Shown piece after piece: positions 1 to 8,450 of a DNA stretch of 64,000 bases (the first letter of the stretch is position 1; each line of letters opens with the position of its first letter). Under the pieces are notes generated by a model, which made no database searches, had not been told where the DNA came from, and saw nothing but the letters and a program-made list of their open reading frames with translations. Made by a program: the position numbers and the translations under genes. Origin of the DNA: an uncultured Siphonobacter sp. (GTDB lineage Bacteria; Bacteroidota; Bacteroidia; Cytophagales; Spirosomataceae); assembly GCA_913775095.1 (NCBI GenBank), contig CAJYIW010000018.1:164649-228648 (forward strand), given 5' to 3'.

Positions 1-120
1 AAAACTTTCAAAAAGTTTGTGTTTAGGGGGCGTACTTGCGTCAGAATGAGGGGTGTTTTTCATAATTGTTTAGGTAAAGTTCTTGCCCTATACTTTCTAA
101 AAAACTATTCTCAATTCCAT

Positions 121-157
121 AAAAAAGGCCTCACTTGAGCAAGTAAGGCCTTTTTTT
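121..157. terminator. Hairpin terminator after the CBS-domain gene
   Basis: Arms reading AAGGCCT...AGGCCTT flank a short loop, with one internal mismatch. There is an A-run on the left and a T-run on the right, so it can act on either strand. It lies just beyond the stop of the minus-strand CBS-domain gene. Bases 1-120 hold nothing I can identify. Confidence 0.7.
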
Positions 158-171
158 AAGCAAAAGTTAAT

Positions 172-837
172 CTACATATTCAGATAACGAAGCAGTAAGT
201 CCAGTCGTTCCTGATCAGTGGTATCCAGAGCTTCCGCCGTAAAAACGGATTCAATGATGTAATTGTAACGCTCGAACGTAGCGATAACCGCCTTGATGTT
301 CCGACGGTTTAGCTTCAGGGTTAACCGCCCGGGCTGATTATTTTCGTAATTACCCGTATTGAAATAACTGCTGATAATCTTCACATCGTTCGATTCTACC
401 AGACGACTCACTTCGCTCATCGAGTAGTCCCGGTCGTCCATCTGGAGGACCAGTATGGCTCCTTCTTCCTGCGTCCCTAAATCCGTGGCAAAACGCTTCA
501 GCAGCTCATTTACGGAGATACTCCCCACAAAAGTCTGATCTTCATCCACTACGGGCAGCACATCCAGCTGATACAACTGCGTCGTTCGCAGAAGATCATA
601 CACGTGCTGATAGGGCTGCACCGAAACCGTGGGGTGTTCGGGCTGTACTTCCGTTAGAAAATCTTCCTCGTCAGCATTCATCAGACGCTCTTCTGAAAGA
701 ATTCCGGCGTAGCGTTCCTCTTCAGCCAGGACTAACTGAGTCATTCGAAATTCCTGCATCCAGTCCAGAGCCTTCCCAACGGTATCCGTGGGTCGCAACG
801 TGGGTAATAAGGGGTCAATCAATTCTTCAGCGAGCAT
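172..837 (-). CDS. CBS-domain protein with ACT-like C-terminus
   Basis: A 221-residue soluble protein. Residues about 7-60 and 70-120 look like a pair of CBS domains, which normally bind adenine nucleotides and act as regulatory modules. Residues about 127-215 resemble a small ACT-like ligand-binding fold with an alternating beta pattern. No catalytic domain is attached, so a regulatory or sensory role is inferred rather than an enzymatic one. It is transcribed leftwards into a hairpin terminator. The next gene upstream on the same strand, an alpha/beta hydrolase, ends about 90 bases away and need not share its promoter. The partner protein and the ligand cannot be read from the sequence. Confidence 0.8.
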   Translation of the reverse strand: MLAEELIDPLLPTLRPTDTVGKALDWMQEFRMTQLVLAEEERYAGILSEERLMNADEEDFLTEVQPEHPTVSVQPYQHVYDLLRTTQLYQLDVLPVVDEDQTFVGSISVNELLKRFATDLGTQEEGAILVLQMDDRDYSMSEVSRLVESNDVKIISSYFNTGNYENNQPGRLTLKLNRRNIKAVIATFERYNYIIESVFTAEALDTTDQERLDLLLRYLNM

Positions 838-928
838 AAGGCTATGGGTTATATGAATGCTTGTCCGGTTTTCTCGATAGTACCTTTTGTTAAAGTAAGA
901 CAGAATGTTGAAATACGCAAAAGACAGG

Positions 929-1708
929 TTAATTTTCGATCAGAGCCTCCTGAGTGGTTCTTTTCAGGAATTTAGCCAGAATGACATTGAATTCATCCGC
1001 GTGTTCCATCATTGGAGCATGACAGCATTTATCAATAAAAAAGAGTTCCGAATTCGGAATAAGCCGATTAAATTCATGGGCCACCGCCGGAGGAGTAATC
1101 GTATCATTCAGTCCCCAGATCAACAGCGTAGGTACTTTGATCTGATCCAGATCCTTGCCGACGTTGTTACGCTGAGCCGACTTGGCAATCTGAACGATGC
1201 TCATGCATTTCGGAATGCTGTTCGTGATTTCGAAGCATTCTTCAATCAGATCCGGGGTAGCGACGTTAGGATCGTAGAAAGTGTAAGATACCCGCTCGCG
1301 GATGTATTCGTAACTTCCCCGCTTGGGATAACTACCTCCCATGGCGTTTTCAAACAACCCAGAACTACCCGTCAATACCAGACGTTTTACATTCGATGGA
1401 TTTTTAATCGTATACAATAACGCAATGTGGCCCCCTAAAGAGTTCCCTACCAGGGTCAGGTCCGTCAGATTACGATCAATGACAAATTTTTCAACGAACG
1501 CGGTTAAGCCTTCGACCCCTGCTTCGCGGGGAGGCATTTCATAGACTGGCATCAGGGGAATAATCACCCGATACTGGTCTCTGAACGTATTAATGACCGA
1601 ATCCCAATTCGAAAGGGCTCCGAATAAGCCATGAAGCATCATGACAATTTCGCCCTGTCCTTCGTCAATGAATTGGTAGCCGTCTTCTTGTTTAATTGAA
1701 TAGTTCAT
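929..1708 (-). CDS. Alpha/beta hydrolase
   Basis: A 259-residue cytoplasmic alpha/beta-hydrolase-fold protein. The oxyanion segment LHGLFG is at residues 25-30. The nucleophile elbow GNSLGG places Ser90, and Asp202 (in GLNDT) and His230 complete a classical triad. Homologous families hydrolyse esters, lactones or C-C bonds; the substrate is not indicated. I chose the internal ATG at 1708 because the longer frame to 1747 adds 13 residues of poor N-terminal character (MLYFASTIVLIRE) upstream of the usual start of the fold. The first strand then begins within 20 residues, as expected for the family. Confidence 0.85.
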   Translation of the reverse strand: MNYSIKQEDGYQFIDEGQGEIVMMLHGLFGALSNWDSVINTFRDQYRVIIPLMPVYEMPPREAGVEGLTAFVEKFVIDRNLTDLTLVGNSLGGHIALLYTIKNPSNVKRLVLTGSSGLFENAMGGSYPKRGSYEYIRERVSYTFYDPNVATPDLIEECFEITNSIPKCMSIVQIAKSAQRNNVGKDLDQIKVPTLLIWGLNDTITPPAVAHEFNRLIPNSELFFIDKCCHAPMMEHADEFNVILAKFLKRTTQEALIEN

Positions 1709-1884
1709 TTCACGGATTAAGACAATCGTTGAAGCAAAATAAAGCATTTTTTCTTTGAAAGGTTCAAAAAAGAGATGCTCCTTTTTTTGATAAAGTGATG
1801 AAAATAGATAATTCTTAAGTGAAAGACAACATCTTTGAATCGTAGATTTGTTAGATTTTTGAAGAAAATACTTCAGTATTCTTT

Positions 1885-3246
1885 ATGCAACTTCCTGATT
1901 CCCTGCTTCAATCCTTACAGAACGAAAGCAGTTTTCATAAAGACGAGTTCCGGCTGGCTCACGAGCAGCCGGCTCCCGTTTCCATCAGATTAAATCCTTT
2001 TAAGGTTATTCCTCCACCGGCCGGATCGACACCAGTTCCGTGGTCGGAATACGGATATTACCTGCCCGAGCGTCCCGTTTTCACGCTGGACCCGCTCTTT
2101 CATGCCGGCACCTATTACGTTCAGGAAGCCAGTTCGATGTTTCTGGAAACCTTTTTCAAACAGGTGGCTCCCGAAGGGCCTTTGCGGGTGCTGGACCTGT
2201 GTGCCGCCCCCGGAGGCAAGAGCACCTTACTTTCCAGTCTGCTGGATGAAGACTCCCTGCTGGTGTCTAATGAAGTCATTCGTGCACGTTCGGGGGTGTT
2301 GGTTGACAACCTGACGAAATGGGGACGCCTCAATTCATTCGTAACCAATAACGATCCCCGCGACTTTCAGCGGTTACCCGGCTTTTTTGATGTTCTGGTG
2401 GTTGATGCCCCCTGTTCGGGTTCGGGCTTGTTTCGGAAAGACAGTGAAGCCATTCAGGAGTGGTCGGAAGAAAATGTGGCTCTCTGCTCGCAGCGTCAGC
2501 AACGAATTCTGGCGGATGCCTGGCCCTGCCTGAAGGAAGGTGGCGTACTGATTTACTCCACCTGCTCTTATTCCCGCTCCGAGAACGAAGACATTCTGGA
2601 CTGGTTTTCGGAATCGTTCGGTTGCACGTCGCTCTCCCTTTCAGAGGTGCCCGATGGCATTGTAGAGGTTTGCACGGAAGATAAAAATTACGGCTATCGC
2701 TTCTGGCCCGATCAGGTGAAGGGCGAGGGTTTCTTCATTGCCGCTTTTCAGAAAACCGAAGATCAGGACGAGCTTCAGTTTCGGATGAATTACTCCGGAA
2801 AAGGCAAAACCAGAAAACAGGAATCCGCCATTTTTGGCGACTGGATTGACCACATTCAGTCGTATGAATGGGTAGAGAAAAACGGTGATTTCTTTTTGTT
2901 AAATCCCGATCATCGCGTCGATTTCGAGATCATCAGTCAGCAGTTATACCTTCGTAAAGCGGGCATTCGACTGGGCAAACTGGCCGGTAAAGACCTCATC
3001 CCGGATCATGAGCTGGCCCTGAGTACGCTGGTTTCCGAAAAGTCCGTCCCCCGACTGGAACTAAACCGGGAAAATGCGTTGCGTTACCTGAAACGCGAAG
3101 ACTTTGATTACAAGTCTTCAAAAAAAGGCTGGCATCTGGTTACTTACCAGGGGCATTCGCTGGGCTGGGTGAAGGTATTACCCAATCGGGTGAATAATTA
3201 CCTTCCCAAAGACTGGCGGATTCTGATGGATATTCGGGAGAATTAA
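1885..3246 (+). CDS. RsmF/NOL1-NOP2-Sun-family rRNA m5C methyltransferase
   Basis: A 453-residue S-adenosylmethionine-dependent RNA cytosine-C5 methyltransferase. The SAM-binding motif LDLCAAPGGKST lies near residue 108. The two cysteines of the family mechanism are Cys177 in DAPCSGSG and Cys227 in STCSYS. The C-terminal third (about 300-453) matches the length and position of the PUA-like RNA-binding module seen in RsmF-type enzymes. The likely target is 16S rRNA, but position specificity cannot be read directly. The gene stands alone, and its stop codon lies inside the left arm of a 20-bp perfect hairpin. Confidence 0.9.
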   Translation: MQLPDSLLQSLQNESSFHKDEFRLAHEQPAPVSIRLNPFKVIPPPAGSTPVPWSEYGYYLPERPVFTLDPLFHAGTYYVQEASSMFLETFFKQVAPEGPLRVLDLCAAPGGKSTLLSSLLDEDSLLVSNEVIRARSGVLVDNLTKWGRLNSFVTNNDPRDFQRLPGFFDVLVVDAPCSGSGLFRKDSEAIQEWSEENVALCSQRQQRILADAWPCLKEGGVLIYSTCSYSRSENEDILDWFSESFGCTSLSLSEVPDGIVEVCTEDKNYGYRFWPDQVKGEGFFIAAFQKTEDQDELQFRMNYSGKGKTRKQESAIFGDWIDHIQSYEWVEKNGDFFLLNPDHRVDFEIISQQLYLRKAGIRLGKLAGKDLIPDHELALSTLVSEKSVPRLELNRENALRYLKREDFDYKSSKKGWHLVTYQGHSLGWVKVLPNRVNNYLPKDWRILMDIREN

Positions 3247-3271
3247 GAGCCCTTAATTCTCCCGAATATCC
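3228..3271 (+). terminator. Perfect 20-bp hairpin overlapping the rsmF-like stop codon
   Basis: Arms at 3228-3247 and 3252-3271 are exact inverse complements around a 4-base loop. The left arm includes the last codons and TAA stop of the methyltransferase gene. No T-run follows, so classical intrinsic termination is unlikely; an mRNA 3'-end stabiliser or an atypical terminator fits better. Confidence 0.55.
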
Positions 3272-3385
3272 CTTGGTGTCCATTTCTTTACCATCGGCTG
3301 GTGAAGACACCAGCCAAGGCAGGAGTATTTTCCAGCACATAAAGACCTGGAATTACCCCAGACCCCATCAATGGACGTCTCTACG

Positions 3386-3423
3386 AAAAAGGCCGTCATC
3401 TGCGAACAGATGACGGCCTTTTG
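3386..3423. terminator. Bidirectional terminator between convergent genes
   Basis: A stem of about 16 bp (core GGCCGTCATCTG) with loop CGAA is flanked by an A-run and a T-run. It sits between the rsmF-like gene and the convergent Lnb-like gene. Confidence 0.8.
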
Positions 3424-3438
3424 ATTTTTAATAATCCC

Positions 3439-4614
3439 TTATTTTTTACAGTATAAAGCCAGATGACGGTATCGTAAGAACAGGGTAATATTCAGGAATA
3501 ACAGGCCATACATTCCTTTCCAGAACAGAAACTGTAACATGGTTCCGGCGATCACGAACACCATTGCTACGATGAAGTAATACATGAGCCATTTGGGACG
3601 GCGGGAAAGCATGATGAACGCAATGACATTAAATGGGCTGGTAATGAACATGCTGTAATTCCAGTCGGTAATGCCGTGATTGGTTCCAAACCATAACAGC
3701 GTATGGATTACGCCAAAAACGCCGGTAATGAAAAGCAGCGTTCGATCAAAGCTACCGCCGGGACGAATGTTCTTTCTTCTCAGGATCAGAATCAGTAAGG
3801 GCGAAGCCGCTATTATCCAGAAAAGGCTTTTCCACAGAAGGCTGGTTTCGACGGGCGTTGCCTCGAAAATCCGGTTGGTTTGCAGAACCAGCTTCTGAGA
3901 TTTCCCATCCGCACGCACGATTCTTCCCCGATCCAGCATCCGGAGTAAGTTATTAGGAATGTACGCTGACTGATTCGGGGTCGTGATTCGGTCAATGGGG
4001 TAACCCAGGGCCAGGTTCAATCCCAGTCGTGACCAGTAACTTTCATGCAGGTAATCATTCATCCAGTCCCGGTACGACTTTCCGATCAGGAAGGTATCTT
4101 TTTCATCCAGACGAAGGCTGTCCCCGGCGGCTTCAAAGACTTTGTCGCGTGGACGCGTCGAGCAGTTATCGTAATAAGGTCGATACTGATACGTCTTGTT
4201 TTCGGGACGGGCGTTCGTTTCCATCAGGTCGAAAAGACGCTGCTTTTGCTGGGGCGAAAAATTAAGCACCTGTTCGGTTACGCTCCGGTTTTCACTTTTC
4301 CAGTATTCCAGCAAGCTATACTGAGGATCCGGGTAATCCAGGGGAGACGTTGTCAGCTGATAAGGCAGGTTGCCCCGCAGGAAATTCCAGTAAAAGCCGG
4401 AGGCCCGGAAATCAAACGTACCGTAATTGTACACTTTGTCGATCCCCAACCCCGGATCATAAATCCAGATGGCCGTATGCCCGAAAAAGGTATAAATCTC
4501 GTCGCCTGGCCCGACGGTAATCAGACTCACCTTCGCCATCGGACTCAACTGCTGAGCCCCCGACCAAAGCGGAAATGCCAATAAAAAGAAAAGTATAAAT
4601 CGACGAAAATTCAT
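3439..4614 (-). CDS. DUF4105/Lnb-type membrane protein (putative lipoprotein N-acyltransferase)
   Basis: A 391-residue envelope protein. Residues 1-21 form a signal peptide ending in SGAQQ. The periplasmic domain (about 25-260) carries GHTAIW with His46 and YDNCSTRPRD with Cys151, the spaced His/Cys pair typical of the DUF4105 family. At least four hydrophobic segments follow in the last 130 residues. The family was linked to lipoprotein N-acylation in Bacteroides (Lnb), a job done by Lnt in E. coli. The assignment rests on domain resemblance, and this protein could have another acyl-transfer role. It is probably cotranscribed with rsmI and the pterin dehydratase gene upstream on the same strand. 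Confidence 0.75.
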   Translation of the reverse strand: MNFRRFILFFLLAFPLWSGAQQLSPMAKVSLITVGPGDEIYTFFGHTAIWIYDPGLGIDKVYNYGTFDFRASGFYWNFLRGNLPYQLTTSPLDYPDPQYSLLEYWKSENRSVTEQVLNFSPQQKQRLFDLMETNARPENKTYQYRPYYDNCSTRPRDKVFEAAGDSLRLDEKDTFLIGKSYRDWMNDYLHESYWSRLGLNLALGYPIDRITTPNQSAYIPNNLLRMLDRGRIVRADGKSQKLVLQTNRIFEATPVETSLLWKSLFWIIAASPLLILILRRKNIRPGGSFDRTLLFITGVFGVIHTLLWFGTNHGITDWNYSMFITSPFNVIAFIMLSRRPKWLMYYFIVAMVFVIAGTMLQFLFWKGMYGLLFLNITLFLRYRHLALYCKK

Positions 4615-4715
4615 GTTTCGGGTTTGAAGTTTAGAGTTTCGGGTTCAGCGGCGGCGAGTATGCTATTGGGCAGACTAGCTCCAAACAGCTTAACTCAAAA
4701 CGCTAAACCCGAAAC
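4615..4715. repeat. Low-complexity GTTTCGGGTTT intergenic repeat
   Basis: The gap between the Lnb-like gene and rsmI contains two direct copies of a GTTTCGGGTT motif and an inverted copy (AAACCCGAAAC at 4705-4715). Related TTTAGAGTTT-type text appears again near 60240-60280. The function is unknown; it looks like simple intergenic repeat growth. Confidence 0.45.
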
Positions 4716-4719
4716 GCTT

Positions 4720-5391
4720 TTACGATCCGGCTACGACCAGCACGAACTCTCCCTTGACGCGGTCGGCATGGTCGGTATAATGCTGAATTAATTCGGTTAG
4801 GGTTCCGCGAACGGTTTCTTCGAACATTTTCGTCAATTCCCGCGAAACCGATGCCTGACGTTCCGGGCCTAAGACTTCCACCAGCTGTTCCAGTAGCTTT
4901 ACAATGCGATGCGGAGATTCGTAGAACACCATGGTTCGCTCCTCTTCTACCAGGGCTTTCAGACGGGTTTGACGGCCCTTCTTCTGAGGCAGGAATCCTT
5001 CAAAACAGAAACGATCAGTAGGCAGTCCTGAGTTTACCAAAGCCGGAACGAAGGCCGTTGGGCCGGGTAGACATTCCACGTCAAGGCCATTTTTGAGGCA
5101 TTCACGCACCAGCAGAAAACCAGGATCTGAAATTCCGGGCGTTCCGGCATCTGATACCAGAGCCAGGGTCTTGCCGGATTGCAGCATTTTAATTACTCCG
5201 CCCGCCGACGCATGCTCATTGTGGGAATGATGAGCCATCAGAGGCTTCTGAATGTTCAGATGCTTGAGCAACTGGCCCGTCGTGCGGGTATCTTCAGCCA
5301 GAATGGCATCGGCTGATTGTAATACTTTCAACGCCCGCAGCGTGATATCATCCAGATTGCCAATCGGTGTAGGCACTAAATACAGTTTCAT
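4720..5391 (-). CDS. rsmI: 16S rRNA (cytidine1402-2'-O)-methyltransferase RsmI
   Basis: A 223-residue tetrapyrrole-methylase-fold enzyme that 2'-O-methylates C1402 of 16S rRNA using SAM. The N-terminus LVPTPIGNLDDIT and the SAM-site segment SDAGTPGISDP at about 80-90 are diagnostic. The protein is shorter than E. coli RsmI (about 286 residues) because it lacks the C-terminal extension, which is common in this phylum. It lies 70 bases downstream of the pterin dehydratase gene and 105 bases upstream of the Lnb-like gene, all on the minus strand, suggesting one transcript. Confidence 0.93.
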   Translation of the reverse strand: MKLYLVPTPIGNLDDITLRALKVLQSADAILAEDTRTTGQLLKHLNIQKPLMAHHSHNEHASAGGVIKMLQSGKTLALVSDAGTPGISDPGFLLVRECLKNGLDVECLPGPTAFVPALVNSGLPTDRFCFEGFLPQKKGRQTRLKALVEEERTMVFYESPHRIVKLLEQLVEVLGPERQASVSRELTKMFEETVRGTLTELIQHYTDHADRVKGEFVLVVAGS

Positions 5392-5461
5392 CAGTTATGT
5401 TCAGTGGCAGGACCATGCCCCATTGAAATCAGCAGATGGCTCAGGTCCACATTCCGGTTAC

Positions 5462-5701
5462 TTATGCGAAGGTATCAATAATTTCCGCGAGCTTGCGGTC
5501 TTTTTCTGTCACGACATGACCTGCATCGTGCGAGGTCAGGGCAATGCTTACTTTGTTGTAGGAGTTCGACCAGTCGGGATGATGATTGAGCTTTTCGGCT
5601 GCCAGGGCTACCCGAGTCATGAACGCAAAGGCTTCCGAAAAATCACTGAATTCAAAGGTTCGCTGGAGCTTATGATCGGTTTCTTTCCACATGAGTGACA
5701 T
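5462..5701 (-). CDS. 4a-hydroxytetrahydrobiopterin dehydratase (PCD)
   Basis: A 79-residue pterin-4a-carbinolamine dehydratase. The active-site signature is visible as NHHPDW (His40, His41, Pro42, Trp44), with the later His58-Asp59 pair in TSHDAG. It recycles the oxidised pterin cofactor of aromatic amino acid hydroxylases; in bacteria without such enzymes it has also been linked to molybdopterin metabolism. It is short compared with the usual 95-110 residues because the N-terminal part is trimmed, but the catalytic core is complete. A TATGTTTG promoter-like box (minus strand, 5714-5721) lies just upstream and supports this start with a very short leader. Confidence 0.88.
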   Translation of the reverse strand: MSLMWKETDHKLQRTFEFSDFSEAFAFMTRVALAAEKLNHHPDWSNSYNKVSIALTSHDAGHVVTEKDRKLAEIIDTFA

Positions 5702-5713
5702 TCAATTTTAGGA

Positions 5714-5721
5714 CAAACATA
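5714..5721 (-). promoter_or_regulatory. TAnnTTTG -7 box upstream of the PCD gene
   Basis: The minus strand reads TATGTTTG, an exact match to the Bacteroidota -7 element, 13 bases before the ATG. No convincing TTTG box was found at the usual distance upstream. Confidence 0.4.
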
Positions 5722-5850
5722 CAGGCTCAACCTTTGCCTGAGGCGTATAGGTGGCCTAATTTTTTATACCATGCCTGAATGTTAAAGATGCTTGCCAACC
5801 GTCAACTGTCTTCTGCAAGACCATCTGTAAACCTTTAAACGCAAACGATC

Positions 5851-6189
5851 ATGGATGAATACACCACCGAAACCGAGGCTATTAATGATTTAGCATCCCG
5901 GGGTTACACCGAAAGCTTTAGCATTGAAAATGGGGCCCTGAATTATCAGTCTTTAGGAATGATTTTACACCCCGAGGATTTTGAAGTGGTAGAAGCCTAC
6001 CGATTTGAAGGAATCACGGATCCCGGCGATATGTCAGCGGTTTACGCCATTGAATCCAAAGATGGCCACAAGGGAGTGCTGGTGATGGCCTACGGAACCT
6101 ACTCAGAACCCCTGTCAGCCGAGCTGATTCAAAAACTGGACATGCGAAAGGGAGCCCTGGGCTCTACTGACGCAAAAGGTCAGGAATAG
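5851..6189 (+). CDS. Small conserved Bacteroidota protein of unknown function
   Basis: A 112-residue acidic soluble protein without signal peptide or membrane segments. It resembles a small Bacteroidota family often labelled 'phosphoribosylpyrophosphate synthetase' in databases. I see no PRPP-loop or synthetase motif to justify that name and do not endorse it. The layout is an N-terminal helix, a central beta-rich part (about 30-85) and a charged tail. It is monocistronic, and its TAG stop touches the stem of a terminator. Confidence 0.75.
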   Translation: MDEYTTETEAINDLASRGYTESFSIENGALNYQSLGMILHPEDFEVVEAYRFEGITDPGDMSAVYAIESKDGHKGVLVMAYGTYSEPLSAELIQKLDMRKGALGSTDAKGQE

Positions 6190-6218
6190 AAAAAGGAGCC
6201 TTATGGGGCTCCTTTTTC
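6189..6218. terminator. Bidirectional terminator between convergent genes
   Basis: Exact 12-bp arms (GAAAAAGGAGCC and its complement) with a 6-base loop. The A- and T-runs serve both the upstream small gene and the convergent symporter gene. Confidence 0.85.
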
Positions 6219-6251
6219 TGTTTTGTGGATTATCTTAGTTTAAACCGAAAT

Positions 6252-7514
6252 TTATTCCGAGGAATTCATTTTCGCGATATCCAGCTCTCCTTCCCATTTT
6301 GAAACTACTGCCGTAGCTACTGCATTTCCAATAACGGAAGTAGAGGAACGGCCCATATCCAGAATCTGGTCAATTCCCAATAACAGGGCCAGTCCTTCGA
6401 TGGGTAAATCAAACATCGTCATCGTACCGGCAATGATTACCAGCGAGGCTCGCGGCACACCCGCAATGCCTTTGCTGCTTAACATGAGCGTTGCCAGCAT
6501 GGTAATCTGCTGAGTCGTTGACAAATCCTTACCGTAAGCCTGAGCAATAAAAGCCGTGGCAAAGGTCATGTACATCATGGAACCGTCGAGGTTAAAGGAA
6601 TACCCCAGGGGTAATACGAAACTGATGATCTTTTCGGAACAGCCGAATTTGCGAAGGGCTTCAATGGTTTGAGGCATGGACGCTTCGGAGCTGGCCGTAC
6701 TGAAGGACAACAAAGCCGGATCTTTAATTAAGCCCAGTAACTTGAAGTAAGGGATTTTATTGACCAGACAGATGACCCAGAGTACGATAAAGATAAAGAA
6801 GAAAAGTCCCACGAAAAAGCTGAAGATCAGGTACGCATAGCCCACGAAAATGCCCAGACCCTCCGTCGCTACTACGGCTGCGATGGCTCCAAATACGCCA
6901 AAGGGAGCAAAACCCATGACGTAAGAAACGATTTTGAACATCACGTGCGAAACCGCATCCAGAGCTTTAATCACCACTTTACCCGTCTCACCAATGGCCG
7001 CCGTGGCAATTCCGAAGAAAATAGAGAACACAACAATCTGGAGAATCTCATTCGCCGCCATGGATTCTACAATGCTTTGCGGGAAGATGTGGTAAAAGAA
7101 AGATTCAACCGAGAACTTCTTCGCCTCTACGCCAATGTCGGTACCCGAAGCGGGCAACGGTAACTGCATGACCTTGCCGGGTTGCAGGAGGTTTACCGTG
7201 ATTAATCCAGTCAACAGCGAAAGAACGGTAGCGAAGAGGAAATATCCCAGGGTTTTTCCCCCGATGCGACCTACCAGTTTAAAGTCTCCCAGTTTGGCAA
7301 TACCCACCACCAGCATGGAGAAAACCAGTGGTCCGATAATCATTTTAATCATTCGAAGAAAAACCTTACTTAAAATCTGCAGGTTTTTACTCCACGAAGC
7401 CAGAGTTTCCTGGTCGGCAGGGCTGCCCGAATCATAAGCCGAATGGACTACAAATCCTACGACGACGCCCAACACCAATCCAATAAAAATACGCCAGGTA
7501 ATAGAAAGTTTCAT
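6252..7514 (-). CDS. Dicarboxylate/amino acid:cation symporter (DAACS family)
   Basis: A 420-residue inner-membrane secondary transporter of the GltP/DctA type. It imports acidic amino acids or C4-dicarboxylates with Na+ or H+. Eight or more hydrophobic segments are visible. The family hallmarks are a serine-rich re-entrant loop LSFSTASSEASMPQT near 269-283, NLDGSMMY at 308-315 and the second loop SSKGIAGVPRAS. The tail GRSSTSVIGNAVAT is also typical. Length and motif order match the family and nothing seems truncated. Substrate preference cannot be settled by inspection. The gene stands alone on the minus strand. Confidence 0.92.
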   Translation of the reverse strand: MKLSITWRIFIGLVLGVVVGFVVHSAYDSGSPADQETLASWSKNLQILSKVFLRMIKMIIGPLVFSMLVVGIAKLGDFKLVGRIGGKTLGYFLFATVLSLLTGLITVNLLQPGKVMQLPLPASGTDIGVEAKKFSVESFFYHIFPQSIVESMAANEILQIVVFSIFFGIATAAIGETGKVVIKALDAVSHVMFKIVSYVMGFAPFGVFGAIAAVVATEGLGIFVGYAYLIFSFFVGLFFFIFIVLWVICLVNKIPYFKLLGLIKDPALLSFSTASSEASMPQTIEALRKFGCSEKIISFVLPLGYSFNLDGSMMYMTFATAFIAQAYGKDLSTTQQITMLATLMLSSKGIAGVPRASLVIIAGTMTMFDLPIEGLALLLGIDQILDMGRSSTSVIGNAVATAVVSKWEGELDIAKMNSSE

Positions 7515-7742
7515 AAAGAAAATTCAGGTAAAATAACAATGGTATGTTGGCCCTTCCGGGTAAAGATAGTGCATCACTAACTCACATTTCACAAGCCCTT
7601 GCGTCTATTTTTCGCAAAAATTACTAAAAAAAGCCCCAATATAACGCCCTTTTTAGACGAATCCGTTTGAAAGTTACGCCCTTTCTTGTAGAATTGAGAC
7701 GTGTTTGCATCCGCCATTGCCATCTCATTAACCAAACATCTT

Positions 7743-8186
7743 ATGAAATCAAAGTTACCTCTGGAGGCAGAAATGGAGCGTTTTTTCCTTCGCACCCTCC
7801 CCGCCATGCCCTTTAATGTCAAAGATGGGTTCGTCCAGGTCATGCCCTGGATTGCTCTGATCAATGGCCTGCTGGGCATAGTCCGCCTGCTCAAAGTTTT
7901 CAGTGACTCGTATGCGATTTCCATCGGTGTAACCACAGACGCTTCCTTCTCTCTGCTGGCTACTGCCGTTACGGTTATATTTTCGTTATTAGCCTTTCAG
8001 CCCCTGCGGGCCAATCGCCGCCGCGGCTGGAATTTTCTGTACTATGCGGTGTTGATCAGTACCGTTCTGAACGTGTTATCCGGCCTGCTGGATTTTCCGT
8101 TTGGCCTGGGAGAGATTTTGTTTACCCTTCTTTTTTCTGCGTTTGAGTTATGGGTACTTTTTAACATCCGGGAACGGTACTGGTAA
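7743..8186 (+). CDS. Small polytopic membrane protein, unknown function
   Basis: A 147-residue protein beginning MKSKLPLEAEMERFF. I place the start at the ATG at 7743 instead of the longer frame from 7701, because the upstream extension is not needed for the fold and the region before it looks intergenic. Four hydrophobic segments are visible at roughly 32-50, 62-80, 92-112 and 118-138, separated by an arginine-rich loop (RANRRRG). I recognise no catalytic motif. A T-rich hairpin terminator lies about 130 bases downstream. Confidence 0.7.
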   Translation: MKSKLPLEAEMERFFLRTLPAMPFNVKDGFVQVMPWIALINGLLGIVRLLKVFSDSYAISIGVTTDASFSLLATAVTVIFSLLAFQPLRANRRRGWNFLYYAVLISTVLNVLSGLLDFPFGLGEILFTLLFSAFELWVLFNIRERYW

Positions 8187-8226
8187 GCTGAATAACCGCA
8201 AGGCCCTGGGAAATCCGATCCCCTTA

Positions 8227-8269
8227 GCCAACGTTTGAACGTTGGCCCAGAGAAGGATCTTCCCTGGGC
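8227..8269. repeat. Two adjacent inverted repeats in a 264-base intergenic gap
   Basis: GCCAACGTT...AACGTTGGC (8227-8246) is a perfect 9-bp stem with a 2-base spacer. It runs directly into a second, imperfect palindrome built on GCCCAG...CTGGGC (8245-8269). Neither has a T-run. Possible readings are operator sites or mRNA 3'-end structures. Confidence 0.4.
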
Positions 8270-8313
8270 TGGTTACTAATTCAGCACGCTATCCTTCCCA
8301 CCGGATCTAAACG

Positions 8314-8356
8314 TCAGCTCTTCAGGATCGTGTCTGAGGAGCTGATTTGCTTTTTT
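8314..8356 (+). terminator. Intrinsic terminator
   Basis: A 12-bp stem TCAGCTC(T/C)TCAG with an 8-base loop and one mismatch, followed by TTTGCTTTTTT. It lies downstream of the small membrane protein and just before the ABC transporter operon. Confidence 0.7.
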
Positions 8357-8419
8357 GGCCGCTTATCCCGTTTTTGAATAGATTAATGCAATAATAGAAA
8401 CCTTCCGCCGCAGATCGTT

Positions 8420-8427
8420 TAGCTTTG
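8420..8427 (+). promoter_or_regulatory. TAnnTTTG -7 box for the ABC exporter operon
   Basis: TAGCTTTG matches the Bacteroidota -7 element exactly and lies 23 bases before the GTG start, giving a leader of under 20 bases. No clear -33 box is visible. Confidence 0.4.
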
Positions 8428-8450
8428 ATCATTCAATAAACGTTAACCTC

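Noticed and set aside
905..1420. A 171-codon plus-strand open frame
   Set aside because: It lies opposite the alpha/beta hydrolase with its complete catalytic triad.
4045..4584. A 179-codon plus-strand open frame
   Set aside because: It is a shadow of the Lnb-like gene, which has a signal peptide and conserved residues on the other strand.
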